DNA of 64,000 nt from RBG-16-64-43 sp035288225. GTDB lineage: Bacteria; Chloroflexota; Anaerolineae; Anaerolineales; RBG-16-64-43. This document shows, piece by piece, positions 1 to 8,605 of this stretch. The notes beneath the pieces are model-generated. The model was not told the origin of the DNA. It did no database searches and saw only the letters and a list, made by a program, of their open reading frames with translations. Where the stretch lies: assembly GCA_035288225.1 (NCBI GenBank), contig DATEAT010000007.1:12701-76700 (forward strand), given 5' to 3'. The translations under genes were made by a program, and so were the position numbers. Within the stretch, counting starts at the first letter, position 1. Each line of letters opens with the position of its first letter.

Positions 1-581
1 CGCTCAAGTGCCCGACGGTGTTCAGGTGTGCCGTAGCCCTTGTTGCGAGCCAAACCAAACTCGGGGAAGTTCTCGTCGTACATCATCATCACTCGATCGC
101 GCCACACCTTGGCCACCACCGAAGCGGCGGCCACCGAAAGCATGCGCGCATCGCCACGCGGCAGGGCCGTCTGCGGGAGCGGGCACTCGGGCAATCGCAG
201 GTAGTCGATCAGCAGGTGATCGGGAGGCACGGCCAGCGCGTCGAGGGCCCGCTGCATTGCCAGGCGCGTCGCGCCCAGCGGCCCGAGGTCATCCACCTCC
301 CCCGGCGCCGCGCTGCCCACGGCCCAGGCGAGGGCCACAGCCAGTATGGCCTCCGCCCAACGATCCCGGCCGGCGGGTGTCATGACTTTGGAATCACGAA
401 CCCCGCGCAGCATGCGCGCCAGGTTATCACGCCCGGCCGGGAGCACCACGGCGGCCGCGACGAGCGGCCCGGCCCACGCACCTCGCCCCACCTCGTCCAG
501 CCCGGCGACGTGCATGCAGCCGCGGCGCCACAGCCCGGCTTCATAGCGCAGACTGGGGCGGCGAGGGCCGTGAGGTGTCAT
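1..581 (-). CDS. rnhB: Ribonuclease HII, 3' end cut by window edge
   Basis: RNase HII cleaves RNA of RNA-DNA hybrids and removes ribonucleotides misincorporated into DNA. On the minus strand I read an N-terminal block with GLDEVGRGAWAGPLVAAAVV, which supplies the first Asp and Glu of the DEDD active site. LLIDYLRL supplies the third acidic residue and GDARMLSVAAASVVAK the fourth. KVWRDRVMMMYDENFPEFG and RNKGYGTPEH are typical of the family's C-terminal half. I chose the ATG at 581 because the reading frame then runs uninterrupted to the window start. It overlaps the end of the upstream glycosyltransferase gene by about 40 bases, so the two are probably co-transcribed. About 193 residues are visible; the C-terminus lies outside the window. 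Confidence 0.9.
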   Translation of the reverse strand, partial: MTPHGPRRPSLRYEAGLWRRGCMHVAGLDEVGRGAWAGPLVAAAVVLPAGRDNLARMLRGVRDSKVMTPAGRDRWAEAILAVALAWAVGSAAPGEVDDLGPLGATRLAMQRALDALAVPPDHLLIDYLRLPECPLPQTALPRGDARMLSVAAASVVAKVWRDRVMMMYDENFPEFGLARNKGYGTPEHRRALE

Positions 582-1296
582 ACACACCGCGCATCCAGTT
601 CACCCGGATGCGCACCAAGTCCGCCAACATGCGTAGCGAATCGGCCGCCACCTGCACCCGGCTTTCGGCCTGGTAGGTCCAGGGGATCGGCACATCGACG
701 ACAGAGTATCCCAGCCGGCGGGCGAGGAAGAGATCCTCGACGTCGAAGGTCCATCCCTGGAGCACCTGGCGCGAGAAGACATCCTGCGCAGCCCGCGCGC
801 GGTAGCACTTGAAGCCGCACTGCGTGTCTTCGAAACCGCGCAGCACGATCAGTTTGACGGCTTGGGCGAAGACCCGGCCCATCAGATGCCGGTAGGCCGG
901 CTCGCCAAAGCGGCGCGCACCCTGGGCCTCGCGCGACCCGATGGCCACCTCCGCTTCGACCCGCGGCGGCAGAAAGCGGCCCACCTCTTCGATGGGCATC
1001 GACAGATCCGCATCGCACATGAAGCGGAATGCGCCGCGCGCCGCCAGCATGCCCGCGCGCACCGCGCCGCCCTTGCCGGCCCGCGGCACCGAAAGCAACC
1101 GCAGCTGGGCGAAGCCGGGTCGTGCGCGCTCGACCACAGCTCGCGTGCCGTCGCGGCTTCCGTTTTCCACAATGATGACTTCGAATGTATAGCCCTGGGT
1201 GGGAAGGAACTCTTGCAGGCGGCGCAGCGTGGAGGGCAAGCGGTGTTCTTCGTTGTGCGCCGGGATGACGACCGAGAGGAAAATCTCTTCCGCCAT
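541..1296 (-). CDS. Family 2 glycosyltransferase, dolichyl-phosphate glucosyltransferase (Alg5)-like
   Basis: A 251-residue GT-A fold glycosyltransferase that probably moves a sugar from a nucleotide donor to a polyprenyl phosphate at the inner face of the membrane. The N-terminus has LSVVIPAHNEEHRLP and then VIIVENGSRDGT, the nucleotide-binding core of GT2. MCDADLSMP is the DxD-like metal site. GFEDTQCGFKCYRA and GWTFDVEDLFLARR are characteristic of the DPG/DPM synthase-like branch. There is no C-terminal membrane domain. The start has no clear ribosome binding site. A TACAAT -10 element lies nine bases upstream at 1306-1311, so the message may be nearly leaderless. The 3' end overlaps rnhB. 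The acceptor lipid and sugar cannot be told from sequence. Confidence 0.85.
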   Translation of the reverse strand: MAEEIFLSVVIPAHNEEHRLPSTLRRLQEFLPTQGYTFEVIIVENGSRDGTRAVVERARPGFAQLRLLSVPRAGKGGAVRAGMLAARGAFRFMCDADLSMPIEEVGRFLPPRVEAEVAIGSREAQGARRFGEPAYRHLMGRVFAQAVKLIVLRGFEDTQCGFKCYRARAAQDVFSRQVLQGWTFDVEDLFLARRLGYSVVDVPIPWTYQAESRVQVAADSLRMLADLVRIRVNWMRGVYDTSRPSPPQSAL

Positions 1297-1464
1297 GTCG
1301 GCCGGATTGTATCAGAAAGGCGGTCCACAATCGGCTATCGAGGCGAGGCGCCGACGAAGCGCGCGACGAGATGATGTCCCCAGTTCTCTGCCTGAGGATG
1401 AAGACGGAGATCATCGATCGAGGAGTGTCAATGCCGGGCGCGGGTGCCGCGGACGTGCAGGAAG

Positions 1465-2322
1465 TCAGCTGCCGACCAGCGAGTTGGTGACCACCACCAC
1501 GACCAGCGCACCCAAGACACACAGGTTGGCCAGCCCCAACAACACCAGCAGCACCGCCTGCTTGCGGGTCAGGCGTCGGCGGCGTTCGGCCGGGCCGGCC
1601 GGCGAGGCAGGCATCTCGCGGCTGTCGGGGTCCGCTGCGGCGACGAGTGCGGCGGGCACGGTCGGAGCAGAGGAGCGAGGCAGCACGGCCACCGCGGCCT
1701 GCACCGCTTCGGCCTCAATCGGTGCCTCGTCCTTCGGCCCGCCTAGCGCCCGTGTGATATCTTCGACGACGGCCGGCGAAAGGATCGGCCGCAATTGCAT
1801 CAGGCTGGTCGCAAAGTTCTCGACCCCGTCGGCCAGCACCACGCGCAGCGAGGTCTTGATGTTCTCGACGTAGGTCTCGGGCCGGGCCACGATGAGCACC
1901 GGCTCACCCTCGGGAAGGTTGATGCCTTTGCTGGTAACGAAGCGGCGCACGGCATCTTCAAACAGGCGCAGGCGCGAAGCCAGGTTGGGGTGCGAGGACT
2001 TGAACGTCCCGCTGCCCCCCAGCGACATCCACTGGCCGGCTTTGGCGCGGTAGGTTCCGCGCAACGAGGTTGTCATCATGACCCGCACGCCGATCGGGCC
2101 GATGAGGATGAGCGGCACCGGCTCATGGCTGGTCGGCATGGGGCAATTGCGCACGAGGACATAGTCGTCGCCGAAGACTTTCGCCAGGCGGCGCGTGATG
2201 TCCTCCTGGGCCTGCACCTCGGCTTGCCAGCCGAGGCCTTCCTTAAAGACGGCCTGCAAGCGAGTGGAGAAGGAAATCTGGCCGCCGGCATTGCGAAACG
2301 TCGACCGGTCGATAGTTCGCAT
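1465..2322 (-). CDS. Tail-anchored protein with a NERD-like N-terminal domain
   Basis: A 285-residue protein of unknown function. Residues about 35-165 resemble a divergent NERD (nuclease-related) domain: an amphipathic start with QEDITRRLAKVFGDDY, then VPLILIGPIGVRVMMTT and FEDAVRRFV. The family's catalytic Glu/Gln-x-Lys pattern is not clear to me, so nuclease activity is doubtful. A low-complexity Ala/Pro linker follows, and the last 30 residues are a single strongly hydrophobic helix preceded by RRRRLTRK, predicting a C-terminal anchor with the domain in the cytoplasm. The gene is monocistronic, with TATAAT (2353-2358 read on the minus strand) about 30 bases upstream of the ATG. It lies just downstream of the lexA terminator. 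Confidence 0.6.
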   Translation of the reverse strand: MRTIDRSTFRNAGGQISFSTRLQAVFKEGLGWQAEVQAQEDITRRLAKVFGDDYVLVRNCPMPTSHEPVPLILIGPIGVRVMMTTSLRGTYRAKAGQWMSLGGSGTFKSSHPNLASRLRLFEDAVRRFVTSKGINLPEGEPVLIVARPETYVENIKTSLRVVLADGVENFATSLMQLRPILSPAVVEDITRALGGPKDEAPIEAEAVQAAVAVLPRSSAPTVPAALVAAADPDSREMPASPAGPAERRRRLTRKQAVLLVLLGLANLCVLGALVVVVVTNSLVGS

Positions 2323-2352
2323 GACAGCCTTCTGGTGGGCGGATCAACCGCG

Positions 2353-2358
2353 ATTATA
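2353..2358 (-). promoter_or_regulatory. -10 element (TATAAT) of the NERD-like gene
   Basis: The minus strand reads TATAAT here, 30 bases before the ATG at 2322 and just after the lexA terminator. No convincing -35 was found, which is common for promoters in this window. Confidence 0.5.
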
Positions 2359-2383
2359 CGTCCGCGCCATCAAACCCGCCAGA

Positions 2384-2418
2384 AACAAGAGGCCGCCCGC
2401 GCGCATCGCGGGCGGCCT
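2384..2418 (-). terminator. Rho-independent terminator of lexA
   Basis: A 12-base-pair GC stem (2390-2401 with 2407-2418) closes a five-base loop. On the minus strand it is followed by CTTGTTTCT. It sits 24 bases after the lexA stop codon. Confidence 0.75.
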
Positions 2419-2441
2419 GGCGGTTTGTGCGATCGGGCAGG

Positions 2442-3095
2442 CTAGTGTTTGACGCCCCCGCGCTTCTCGAGCTGGCGGACAACCATGACCACTCGCCCGC
2501 GAATCTCCACCTGCTCCAGATTGTCGACGAATATCGGGTTCATCTGGGGGTTGGCCGGCTGCAGGCGCACCCGCCCGTCCTCGTAGAAGAAGTACTTGAG
2601 CGTCGTTTCGTCGCGGTCCTTCAACCACACGGCCACCATCTCGCCGTTGCGGGCCTGCTGCTGGGGTTTGAGGATGACGTAGTCCCCGTCGTGGACCATG
2701 GCGTCGATCATCGAATCGCCTCGCACGATCAGCGCGAACAAATCCCGGTCGCGCGGCAGCAGGTCGCGCGAGATGGCCAACGCTTCGTCGGCGCCAAACA
2801 GCGGCTCGGTCACGCCGGGGACGGGCATCGGCTCGCCGGCGGCAATGTAGCCCCATACGCGGATCGAGCGCAGTTGCGCCATATGCGGGCGAATGCCACG
2901 GGCCACCCGCGGATCCCGATCCAGAATGCCCTCGCGTTGCAGGCGATCCAGGTTATAGCGCACCACCGAGAGCGAGGGGATGCCGACCTGCTTCATGATC
3001 TCGCGGTACGAGGGGGCATACCCGTGCTCGGCGAAGTATTCCTCGATGTACTTCTTCATCTCGGCCTGGCGGGCCGTCAGATTGCCCTCGCCCAT
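2442..3095 (-). CDS. lexA: LexA, SOS response repressor
   Basis: LexA represses DNA-damage genes and cleaves itself when RecA filaments form. The 217-residue protein has an N-terminal winged helix (LTARQAEMKKYIEEYF, YAPSYREIMKQVG, SVVRYNLDRLQREG). A VWGYIAAGEP segment contains the Ala-Gly cleavage site. The S24 peptidase domain has VRGDSMIDAMVHDGDYVIL with the catalytic Ser, and the Lys lies in DETTLKYFF. I start at the ATG at 3095 because GAGGAGG stands six bases upstream and the product then matches the usual LexA length. An open frame continues another 42 codons upstream without family similarity. The gene carries its own SOS box in its promoter, so autoregulation is expected. Confidence 0.95.
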   Translation of the reverse strand: MGEGNLTARQAEMKKYIEEYFAEHGYAPSYREIMKQVGIPSLSVVRYNLDRLQREGILDRDPRVARGIRPHMAQLRSIRVWGYIAAGEPMPVPGVTEPLFGADEALAISRDLLPRDRDLFALIVRGDSMIDAMVHDGDYVILKPQQQARNGEMVAVWLKDRDETTLKYFFYEDGRVRLQPANPQMNPIFVDNLEQVEIRGRVVMVVRQLEKRGGVKH

Positions 3096-3221
3096 GGTGA
3101 CCTCCTCAGGCGCCTGGCCCCTCCACGTTCCTGGAGGCGGAACCGGACGCTTCGCGAACTGCCCCCCGCTTTCCACCCGGCTGGCAAGCGGCTGCAACCC
3201 GGATGTCGGCAGGTTTTCCAC

Positions 3222-3250
3222 ATGCTACACGAACATCTGTTCTGTGTCAA
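3222..3250 (-). promoter_or_regulatory. lexA promoter with embedded SOS box
   Basis: On the minus strand TTGACA (3245-3250) and TAGCAT (3222-3227) are 17 bases apart, as in a sigma-70-type promoter. The spacer contains GAACAGATGTTC (3231-3242), a perfect match to the GAAC-N4-GTTC core of Bacillus-type LexA boxes. LexA bound here would block RNA polymerase, which is classic negative autoregulation. The box is about 135 bases from the lexA start codon. Confidence 0.85.
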
Positions 3251-3295
3251 GGGAGAAGTCGTTCGCCCGGCAAGAGGGCCGGATTCAGCACACGC

Positions 3296-4369
3296 CTACT
3301 GTTCTTCGCCTGTTTCGGGGTTGACGCCGATCTGCAGGTCACCCGCGGCCAGCCGCCCCATCATCTCCTGCAGGTTGGCCTGCAACCCGGGAGTGATCCA
3401 CGGCGTGGAGAAGGGAGCGTAGCCTAGCCCCCCGTTTTCAATCTCGTAGACGAGCGGCTCACCAAACACCTCTCCCGCCAGGAAGCGCGGCAGCGCCTCG
3501 GCCAGGAGCAGCGCAGGATGCACCTGAAGCTCGCCCAACAGGTTACCCGCCGCGTCCGGCTGGCTGCTCAGCGCTTGTGCGCCGAAGCCCGCTCGCGAAC
3601 CCGCCACACGCACTGCTCGAGTGGCGAGCGCCAGAAGCGCGCCATCGCCTGCCGGGCTCGGGAATGCGCCTGCGGTATCAACATAGCGCACCAGCAGCAA
3701 CTCCGCCAAGGCCGTTCCAGTTTCGACGCTTGCCCCCTCGGCCGCGCCCTCTTCGAACACCCAGCACAACGGGCAGGTGAAGCGCACACCATGAATGAAA
3801 GCGTTACGGACCAACGTGCCGCGCACGCTGCCCGGCTCGCCGATCCACCCCACGCGATTGTTGGAATTGGCGACGCCCACCAGCGCCCCGGCCAGGAACG
3901 CCGCCTCATCTTCGCGCACGCGCGGACCGATCACCAGCAGGTTGGTGCTCGGGAGCACATCGGCTTCGTCGATTGCTACCCAACGCAGATCCGGGTGTGC
4001 CGCGGCGGCCTGCGTGATGGATGCGCCCAACCCGGTCGCGACACTGACCAACAGCATCGGCTCCTCAGCCAGCGCCTCGTCCAGGGTATCCGCGCCCGCG
4101 GCCAGCCGCCTCAGGCTCCAACCCTTCTCGCGAGCCATCGCCTCCAGCACCGCCTGCGCCGCAAGGTGGGCCGGGGCCACGTCATCGGAGGAGGTCAGGA
4201 GGAGGACGCGTGGTGCGGCGGGTGCGGTGGGAGCCGGGGTGACACTCGGTACGCTGGCTATTTCGGGCGAGGGCGAGGCCGCGGGCTCGCGTCCGGTCGC
4301 CGTGCACGCCGTGAGGGCAAATGCGACCGCAACCCCGGCCAGCGCGGCCGCGCGCCTACTCCTCGTCAT
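3296..4369 (-). CDS. BMP-family (PnrA-like) substrate-binding lipoprotein
   Basis: A 357-residue exported lipoprotein. The signal peptide ends in the lipobox LTAC, followed by a Pro/Ala/Ser-rich linker. The remainder resembles basic membrane protein (BMP/Med) binding proteins: a Rossmann-like start PRVLLLTSSDD, WVAIDEADVLPSTNL, then REDEAAFLAGALVGVAN and NNRVGWIGEPG, which match the family's conserved block before the hinge. Family members usually bind nucleosides for an ABC importer, but no permease or ATPase gene is adjacent, so substrate and partner are unknown. The gene overlaps the 3' end of ftsK by 14 bases, which suggests translational coupling. Confidence 0.7.
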   Translation of the reverse strand: MTRSRRAAALAGVAVAFALTACTATGREPAASPSPEIASVPSVTPAPTAPAAPRVLLLTSSDDVAPAHLAAQAVLEAMAREKGWSLRRLAAGADTLDEALAEEPMLLVSVATGLGASITQAAAAHPDLRWVAIDEADVLPSTNLLVIGPRVREDEAAFLAGALVGVANSNNRVGWIGEPGSVRGTLVRNAFIHGVRFTCPLCWVFEEGAAEGASVETGTALAELLLVRYVDTAGAFPSPAGDGALLALATRAVRVAGSRAGFGAQALSSQPDAAGNLLGELQVHPALLLAEALPRFLAGEVFGEPLVYEIENGGLGYAPFSTPWITPGLQANLQEMMGRLAAGDLQIGVNPETGEEQ

Positions 4370-6740
4370 GCTCGTCCTCGGAGCCCTGGTTGCCCTCGTC
4401 GCCGTAATCGATCACCTCGCGCGGCTGGGCCCCCGGCTGGGGCGGGCCGATGATGCCACGCTCCTCGAGCGCATCCATCATACGCGCCGCGCGCGTGTAG
4501 CCGATGCGGAAGTGGCGCTGCAAGCGCGTGGTGGAGGCCTTGCGCCACTGGCGCACGATGTGGATGGCCTTTTCCAGCAGCGCGTCCTCGCCCTCGCCCC
4601 GGGCGGGTGTCTCATCCCACAAGGGCGCCTGCTCCAGATGCGCGTCCGGGGGGAAGGCGCTCGGCGCGCGATCGACCGCCGGACCATCTTCCGCCTCGGG
4701 CGCGAATTCGCGCCGCGCTTCGGCCAGCTGCGCCTGTCGCGCCTGGTTGGATGAGCGCCAATAGTTGACCAGGTGAACCAGCTCGGCCTCCGAAACGTAC
4801 GCGCCTTGCAGGCGCACCGGCGCCGGCGAGTCGGGCGACTGGAACAGCATGTCGCCACGACCGAGCAGCCGCTCAGCACCCGGCTGGTCGAGCACCACCC
4901 GGCTGTCGACCATCGAGGCCACGGCGAATGAGATGCGCGCCGGGAAGTTGGCTTTGATCAGGCCGGTCAGCACGTCCACCGACGGGCGCTGGGTTGCAAT
5001 GACCAGATGAATGCCGGTCGCGCGCGAAAGTTGTGCCAGGCGGGTGAGGATGCGCTCGGTTTCATCCGGCGCCATCAGCATCAGGTCGGCCAACTCATCG
5101 ATCACCACCACCCAGGAGGGCAAGCGCCTCTCGCCCAGGTCGGCGGCTTTCGAGTTGAAGTCGTCCAGGTTGCGCGCGCCCACTTTCGCGAAGCGCCGGT
5201 AGCGTTCGTCCATCTCGCGCGTGACCCATTGCAGCGCCGCCACCACCCGTTCGAGTTCGACGATCACCGGCGCGAGCAGATGCGGGATGCCGTTGTAGGA
5301 GGTCAGTTCCACGCGCTTCGGGTCGACCATCAGGAAGCGCAGTGTATCGGGCGTGTTATGCAATAGGAAGCAGCTGATGAGCGCGTTGACACACACCGAC
5401 TTCCCCGACCCGGTCGTGCCGGCGATCAGCAGGTGCGGCATGGTCGCTAAGTCGCCCACCACCGGATGTCCCGACACGTCCTGACCGAGAGCAAAGCGCA
5501 GCGGCGAGCTCTTCTTGTGAAAAGCCTCCGATTCGACAACGTCGCGCAGGCTCACCAGCGAGATCTCGTTGTTGGGTACCTCGATCCCGACGTATCCCTT
5601 GCCCGGCACCGGAGTCTGCAGGCGGATGGAAGGCGCGGCCAGCGCCAGCGCCAAGTCGTCGGCCAGCGCCCCGATCTTGCTCACCTTCACCCGAGTGCGT
5701 TTGCCGCCGCGCACCTCGACAAAATCGGGTTCGACGCCGAATTCGGTGATGGTCGGGCCGCGATTGACCTCGACCACGCGCACCGGCGCGCCGAAGGAAG
5801 CCAGCGTTTCCTCGATCAGCCGGGCGCGTTGGCGGTCGAAATCGTCGCTGGCGGAAGCCTCCACGCCCGGATTGAGCATCTGCGTCACGTCCGGTAGATT
5901 CCACGGAGGTAATTCCGGCACGCCGATGATGCGTGAGGGGAGGTCGGGCGCAGACGGCTGGGCCGGTCGGGCTTCGGGTGGTTTGGCGGCAGACTCCTCC
6001 GCCCGGGCCGTCGCCGCAAGCGAAGGGTGTAGCGCAGGAGTTGCCGCACGCGTTGCGCGCGACGGCGCCGACGGCGAGGGCAGGGACGACGAGGGCTGCG
6101 GCATTCGCTCGCGCAATCCGGAAGTGCGTGCCCCAATCCAGCGGCCTGCTCGAGCCAGGGCGCGCAAAATATCCGTCAGCGAAATACGCAGCGCGAGGAT
6201 CAGCCCGACCAGGAACCAGGCCACCAAGACGAAGATCGTCCCCGGCCAATCGAAGAGCCGCAGCAACGCCACCAGCAGCAATGCGCCGGCGTATCCGCCG
6301 CCTCGCCCGGCCTCGGCGTGCTCCAGGAAAGTCGCGGTGCCGAACGCATCGAGCACGGCGTGGAAGACCGTCAGGAGATTGAAGTAGAGCAGGAACGCAC
6401 CCAGCACACGGCCCGTTCCCGGATGCGGCAGGGAGTCGCGGAACTGGCGCAGGATGAGCCACGCGCCGAGCGCCACGACAACCAGCGGGACGACGTAGGC
6501 CCCCCAACCGAAGCCCTGACGGATGAGAAAGGTCAGCTTGTAGGTGAGCGACCCCGGCGCGGCGGCAATCAGCCCGAGCAGTGCGAAGCCGCCCAGTGCG
6601 GCCAGGACGAAACCGAGGATGTCCAGGCGGCGGTCGAGAGCCGACACGCTGCCGGGTGAGTTGCCTCGCGATGGTGAAGCGCCTCGGCGCGAGGGCGCCG
6701 AGGTGCGCTTGGCCTTGCCACGATTGGATGATGTGCCCAC
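4356..6740 (-). CDS. ftsK: DNA translocase FtsK/SpoIIIE
   Basis: FtsK pumps chromosomal DNA through the closing septum and helps resolve dimers. The 794-residue protein has about four N-terminal membrane helices (about residues 35-200), a Ser/Pro/Ala-rich linker (210-260), the alpha/beta motor and a C-terminal winged-helix gamma domain (DALLEKAIHIVRQWRKAST, RIGYTRAARMMDALEERG). The motor shows Walker A AGTTGSGKSVCVNALI, Walker B WVVVIDELADLM and the ATQRPSVDVLTG segment. The start is a GTG without an obvious ribosome binding site; TATAAT lies 47 bases upstream. The linker is short compared with E. coli FtsK, typical of many non-proteobacteria. It ends in an acidic tail. Confidence 0.95.
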   Translation of the reverse strand: MGTSSNRGKAKRTSAPSRRGASPSRGNSPGSVSALDRRLDILGFVLAALGGFALLGLIAAAPGSLTYKLTFLIRQGFGWGAYVVPLVVVALGAWLILRQFRDSLPHPGTGRVLGAFLLYFNLLTVFHAVLDAFGTATFLEHAEAGRGGGYAGALLLVALLRLFDWPGTIFVLVAWFLVGLILALRISLTDILRALARAGRWIGARTSGLRERMPQPSSSLPSPSAPSRATRAATPALHPSLAATARAEESAAKPPEARPAQPSAPDLPSRIIGVPELPPWNLPDVTQMLNPGVEASASDDFDRQRARLIEETLASFGAPVRVVEVNRGPTITEFGVEPDFVEVRGGKRTRVKVSKIGALADDLALALAAPSIRLQTPVPGKGYVGIEVPNNEISLVSLRDVVESEAFHKKSSPLRFALGQDVSGHPVVGDLATMPHLLIAGTTGSGKSVCVNALISCFLLHNTPDTLRFLMVDPKRVELTSYNGIPHLLAPVIVELERVVAALQWVTREMDERYRRFAKVGARNLDDFNSKAADLGERRLPSWVVVIDELADLMLMAPDETERILTRLAQLSRATGIHLVIATQRPSVDVLTGLIKANFPARISFAVASMVDSRVVLDQPGAERLLGRGDMLFQSPDSPAPVRLQGAYVSEAELVHLVNYWRSSNQARQAQLAEARREFAPEAEDGPAVDRAPSAFPPDAHLEQAPLWDETPARGEGEDALLEKAIHIVRQWRKASTTRLQRHFRIGYTRAARMMDALEERGIIGPPQPGAQPREVIDYGDEGNQGSEDEHDEE

Positions 6741-6786
6741 TGGGGGTCAGGGTCCGAAGGACGTCTCGTGCATCTTGAGGCGGCAG

Positions 6787-6792
6787 ATTATA
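6787..6792 (-). promoter_or_regulatory. -10 element (TATAAT) of ftsK
   Basis: The minus strand reads TATAAT here, 46 bases before the ftsK start. It is divergent from the -10 element of the plus-strand gene at 6906. Confidence 0.5.
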
Positions 6793-6885
6793 GCACAGCG
6801 ATCGTGCCCATCCGTGGCATGCGCTGGCGAAGCTGCGCAGGCTGCGCGGGAAGGCCGCGTTCTCTCTTCGCGCGAGTCGCCATGC

Positions 6886-6891
6886 TACAAT
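6886..6891 (+). promoter_or_regulatory. -10 element (TACAAT) of the 6906 gene
   Basis: TACAAT ends 14 bases before the ATG at 6906. Transcription would start about eight bases before that codon, which leaves no room for a Shine-Dalgarno sequence. Confidence 0.45.
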
Positions 6892-6905
6892 AATCGCGTC
6901 GCCGG

Positions 6906-8603
6906 ATGAGCAGCGCGCCGCGGGCATCGCCCCCTCGGCTCTTCGAACTTGCGCCGGCGATGGATGCCCGACCTCACAGATTGGCCACGCTCATGATGCC
7001 GCAACTCTCTCCGTCCACGCTCATCGACACCGCTTACCTCTTGCGCGCGCTGAGCCCGCAAGAGCGCGCGGAGGTTGGCCGCTTCTTCGTTGAAGAACAC
7101 GTGGCGGGCGGCGAGATCATTCTCGAGGCGGGGCAGCCGGGCGTAGGCCTGTGCCTGATCGCCAGCGGTGCGGTGCGCGTGTTGGGGCCGCCGCGCAAAG
7201 CTCGCCGCAGCATGTTGCTCGGCGAGGGCGACCACTTGGGCGAGGCGGCGCTCGTGCGCCAGGCAGAACCTTTCACGGCCGTTGCCGAATCGCCGGTGAC
7301 GCTGCTGCGTCTGCCCACGGCCCACACTGCCTCACTGCTCACGCGCGCGGCGCACTTGCGGCCCAGCGTGCGGCTGGCCTTGGCCAGCCGCCGGCTGGCG
7401 CTCAGCCAGGATTGGGAATGGCGTGGCGCCGAAGAGGCCATCCACCTGGTCACACGCCGGTCGAAGACCGTGCTGGCCCTCTCGCTCATCTTGCCCATGG
7501 CGATCGCTGTGCTCAGCCTGGGCGCGCTGGCTATGATGTTGGTTTGGCAAGATGCTCCGGCGTTGTTGCCGCTGCCGCTGGCCGGGCTGGGTGTAGCCCT
7601 GCTCAGCGGCGGCTGGGCGGTGTGGGATTGGCTCAACGATCTCTTCCTGGCGACCAATCAGCGCCTGATCGTCATCGAGCGCCTGCCGCTTATATATGAA
7701 GACCGCACCGAAGCCCCGCTGCGCACGCTGCTCTCGGTCGAGGTGGACTCCTCGGCCATCAAGCACTGGCTGGGTTTTGGCAGCGTGGTGGCGCGCACCT
7801 TTACCCGGCCTGTCATCCTGCCCGACGTGCCGGAACCTTACCGTCTGGCGCAATGGATCGAGGCGCTGGGCGATCAATTGCGCGCACGCCAGGAGCGAAT
7901 GCAGCGGGCGGAGATCGAATCGGCCATCGGCCAGCGCTTGGATCCTTCGCTTTCCGAAAGCGAGGCCGCCGGGCACGCTGCTGCGGCTGGCAAATCCGGC
8001 GCGAAGGGGTTGGGCATGCGGGTCGAGATAGGCGATCGCATCATCTACCGCAAGGACGCGTACTTCCTGGTCAACGATTTGGCCATGCCGCTCGCGGTGC
8101 TGGTGATGGGCGGCGTGCTGCTCGTGCTCGAGGCCTCCGGCTCGCTGCCCTTTGCGGGCTGGATTCCGTGGCTGGTCGCCGGCGCGCTTCTGGCGGCGGG
8201 CCTCGGCTGGGGCGCCTACGAAGTGATCGACTGGGCCAACGATCTCTATATGGTCACGCCCGATCAGATCATCGCCCTGCATCGCACGCCCCTCGGCCGC
8301 GAAGACCGCCGCGCCGCCTCGCTCGGAAATATCCTCAGCCTGGAGTATGACCGCCCCGGCCTGATGGCGCGCCTGATGAACTTCGGAAACGTGATCGTCA
8401 CCGTGGGCAACGTTTCGTTCGTCTTCGACCGAGTGCACGATCCGGTCGGGGTCCAAGAGGATATCTACCGCCGCATGGAGTCGCATCGCGCACGGCGCGA
8501 ACAGAAGGACCGCCAGACGCGCGGCGAAGAAATCGCCGAGTGGCTGGATGCGTATCATCACGTGACGCAGAAGAAGCCGAACCCACCGGGTGGGAGAGAA
8601 TAG
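6906..8603 (+). CDS. Cyclic-nucleotide-binding-domain membrane protein with two bPH2-like modules
   Basis: A 565-residue protein. Residues about 45-150 form a CNMP/CRP-type sensor domain (GGEIILEAGQPGVGLCLIASG, LLGEGDHLGEAALV). The rest is a tandem duplication: two transmembrane helices followed by a bacterial PH-like (bPH2) segment, first WDWLNDLFLATNQRLIVIER with FGSVVARTF, then IDWANDLYMVTPDQIIALHR with FGNVIVTVG. The Arg/Lys pattern of the phosphate cassette is weak, so cyclic nucleotide binding is unproven. ATGs at 6961 and 6993 are alternative starts; I keep 6906 because a -10 element sits just upstream. The gene runs directly into def with a two-base gap. The function is unknown, perhaps membrane-stress or signalling scaffolding. 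Confidence 0.7.
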   Translation: MSSAPRASPPRLFELAPAMDARPHRLATLMMPQLSPSTLIDTAYLLRALSPQERAEVGRFFVEEHVAGGEIILEAGQPGVGLCLIASGAVRVLGPPRKARRSMLLGEGDHLGEAALVRQAEPFTAVAESPVTLLRLPTAHTASLLTRAAHLRPSVRLALASRRLALSQDWEWRGAEEAIHLVTRRSKTVLALSLILPMAIAVLSLGALAMMLVWQDAPALLPLPLAGLGVALLSGGWAVWDWLNDLFLATNQRLIVIERLPLIYEDRTEAPLRTLLSVEVDSSAIKHWLGFGSVVARTFTRPVILPDVPEPYRLAQWIEALGDQLRARQERMQRAEIESAIGQRLDPSLSESEAAGHAAAAGKSGAKGLGMRVEIGDRIIYRKDAYFLVNDLAMPLAVLVMGGVLLVLEASGSLPFAGWIPWLVAGALLAAGLGWGAYEVIDWANDLYMVTPDQIIALHRTPLGREDRRAASLGNILSLEYDRPGLMARLMNFGNVIVTVGNVSFVFDRVHDPVGVQEDIYRRMESHRARREQKDRQTRGEEIAEWLDAYHHVTQKKPNPPGGRE

Positions 8604-8605
8604 GT

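Noticed and set aside
18..812. Long plus-strand open frame over rnhB and the glycosyltransferase
   Set aside because: The opposite strand encodes clear rnhB and GT2 motifs. Long antisense frames are expected in GC-rich DNA; similar shadows over ftsK, clpC, dnaG, the hdr operon and GH13 were dropped for the same reason.
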